Source: Coxiellaceae bacterium
GTDB taxonomy: Bacteria; Pseudomonadota; Gammaproteobacteria; Coxiellales; Coxiellaceae
Direction of reading: 5' to 3'
Assembly (NCBI GenBank): GCA_029212925.1
Contig: JARGOB010000011.1
Coordinates: 46,124-110,123, forward strand
DNA: 64,000 nucleotides
Positions 63,863-64,000 of this stretch are shown here, piece by piece. Made by a program: the position numbers and the translations under genes. Below the pieces are notes generated by a model. It was not told where the DNA came from. It made no database searches and saw only the letters and a program-made list of their open reading frames with translations. Every line of letters begins with the position of its first letter. Within the stretch, counting starts at the first letter, position 1.

Positions 63863-64000
63863 TTATTTATCACACTGACTTATATTATTATTTGAACATA
63901 ATGCTACCATGTATCTAGAATCATGCAAATCTGCAAGCGTGCGCTATGATGTGTCAACACTTACCCGGACACATTTTTAATTAGGATTAATAGCTGCCTC
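63863..64000. other. Right-edge intergenic segment
   Basis: No gene is visible in the last 138 nt. It holds TGTGTCAACACTTACCCGGA CACA, a phrase resembling an insertion-sequence end, but the rest of any element would be outside the window. Confidence 0.3.

Noticed and set aside
63940..63990. Insertion-sequence terminal repeat at the right edge
   Set aside because: Only one end-like phrase is visible and no transposase is in the window, so it cannot be supported.

Overview
The window looks like a chromosomal segment of a gammaproteobacterium, probably a host-associated one of the Legionella/Coxiella type. The evidence is a gammaproteobacterial core set (homodimeric pyruvate dehydrogenase E1 with a multi-lipoyl E2, ampE, ypjD/CNNM beside ffh, rpsP-rimM-trmD-rplS, ygfZ, prfB with its programmed frameshift, lysS, purU) interleaved with many orphan genes of eukaryotic or effector flavour. 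The lineage is an inference from gene content. No tRNA, rRNA, CRISPR array or intact transposase gene was seen.

Left part (1-12.8 kb): aceE-aceF (aceF runs off the left edge); a DUF2147 protein, a CPA2 antiporter and AmpE in one transcription unit; a Lys/Ala-rich histone-H1-like protein; thioredoxin and adenylate kinase; a FimT-like pseudopilin, a CNNM/CorC protein and YpjD, divergent from ffh. From 12.8 to 16.3 kb there is an MNT-type nucleotidyltransferase gene whose 3' end is triplicated as a 79-bp tandem repeat, then two paralogous orphan genes flanking a dihydrouridine synthase.

Middle (16.5-31.7 kb): the usually contiguous rpsP-rimM-trmD-rplS operon is split after the rimM stop codon by four reverse-strand orphan genes. 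One resembles an R-SNARE motif followed by a cysteine cluster; another has polyQ, a basic stretch and paired cysteines. Then come a PQ-loop protein, a Lys/Ala-rich coiled-coil protein beginning MARTK, glutamate dehydrogenase, an MFS transporter and ygfZ. From 31.65 down to 27.1 kb on the minus strand lies a compact thiazole/oxazole-modified peptide (TOMM) RiPP cluster: precursor peptide, SagB-type dehydrogenase, ThiF-like partner protein, YcaO cyclodehydratase and an unknown partner gene.

Right part (31.9-64 kb): a PAS-GGDEF cyclase; lysS flanked on both sides by composite inverted-repeat elements; an AidB-like acyl-CoA dehydrogenase; orphan genes, one with a strong nuclear-localisation-like stretch; prfB; TetR; a LysR/DMT-exporter pair; an APC permease; a eukaryote-like sterol reductase with an in-frame TGA near its start; a beta-propeller exoprotein; purU. 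From 50 to 63.9 kb most genes look like an effector island: two paralogous proteins of about 1000 residues ending in a CCA-adding/poly(A)-polymerase-like nucleotidyltransferase domain, a protein-kinase-like protein, a YopT/C58-like cysteine-protease candidate, a second protease-like orphan, two type IV pilin-like proteins and an FAD monooxygenase.

Eight orphan genes scattered through the window start with Met-Ser-Arg, each with its own codon choice, which suggests a protein-level signature shared by this accessory set. The effector assignments are inferences from motifs read by eye.
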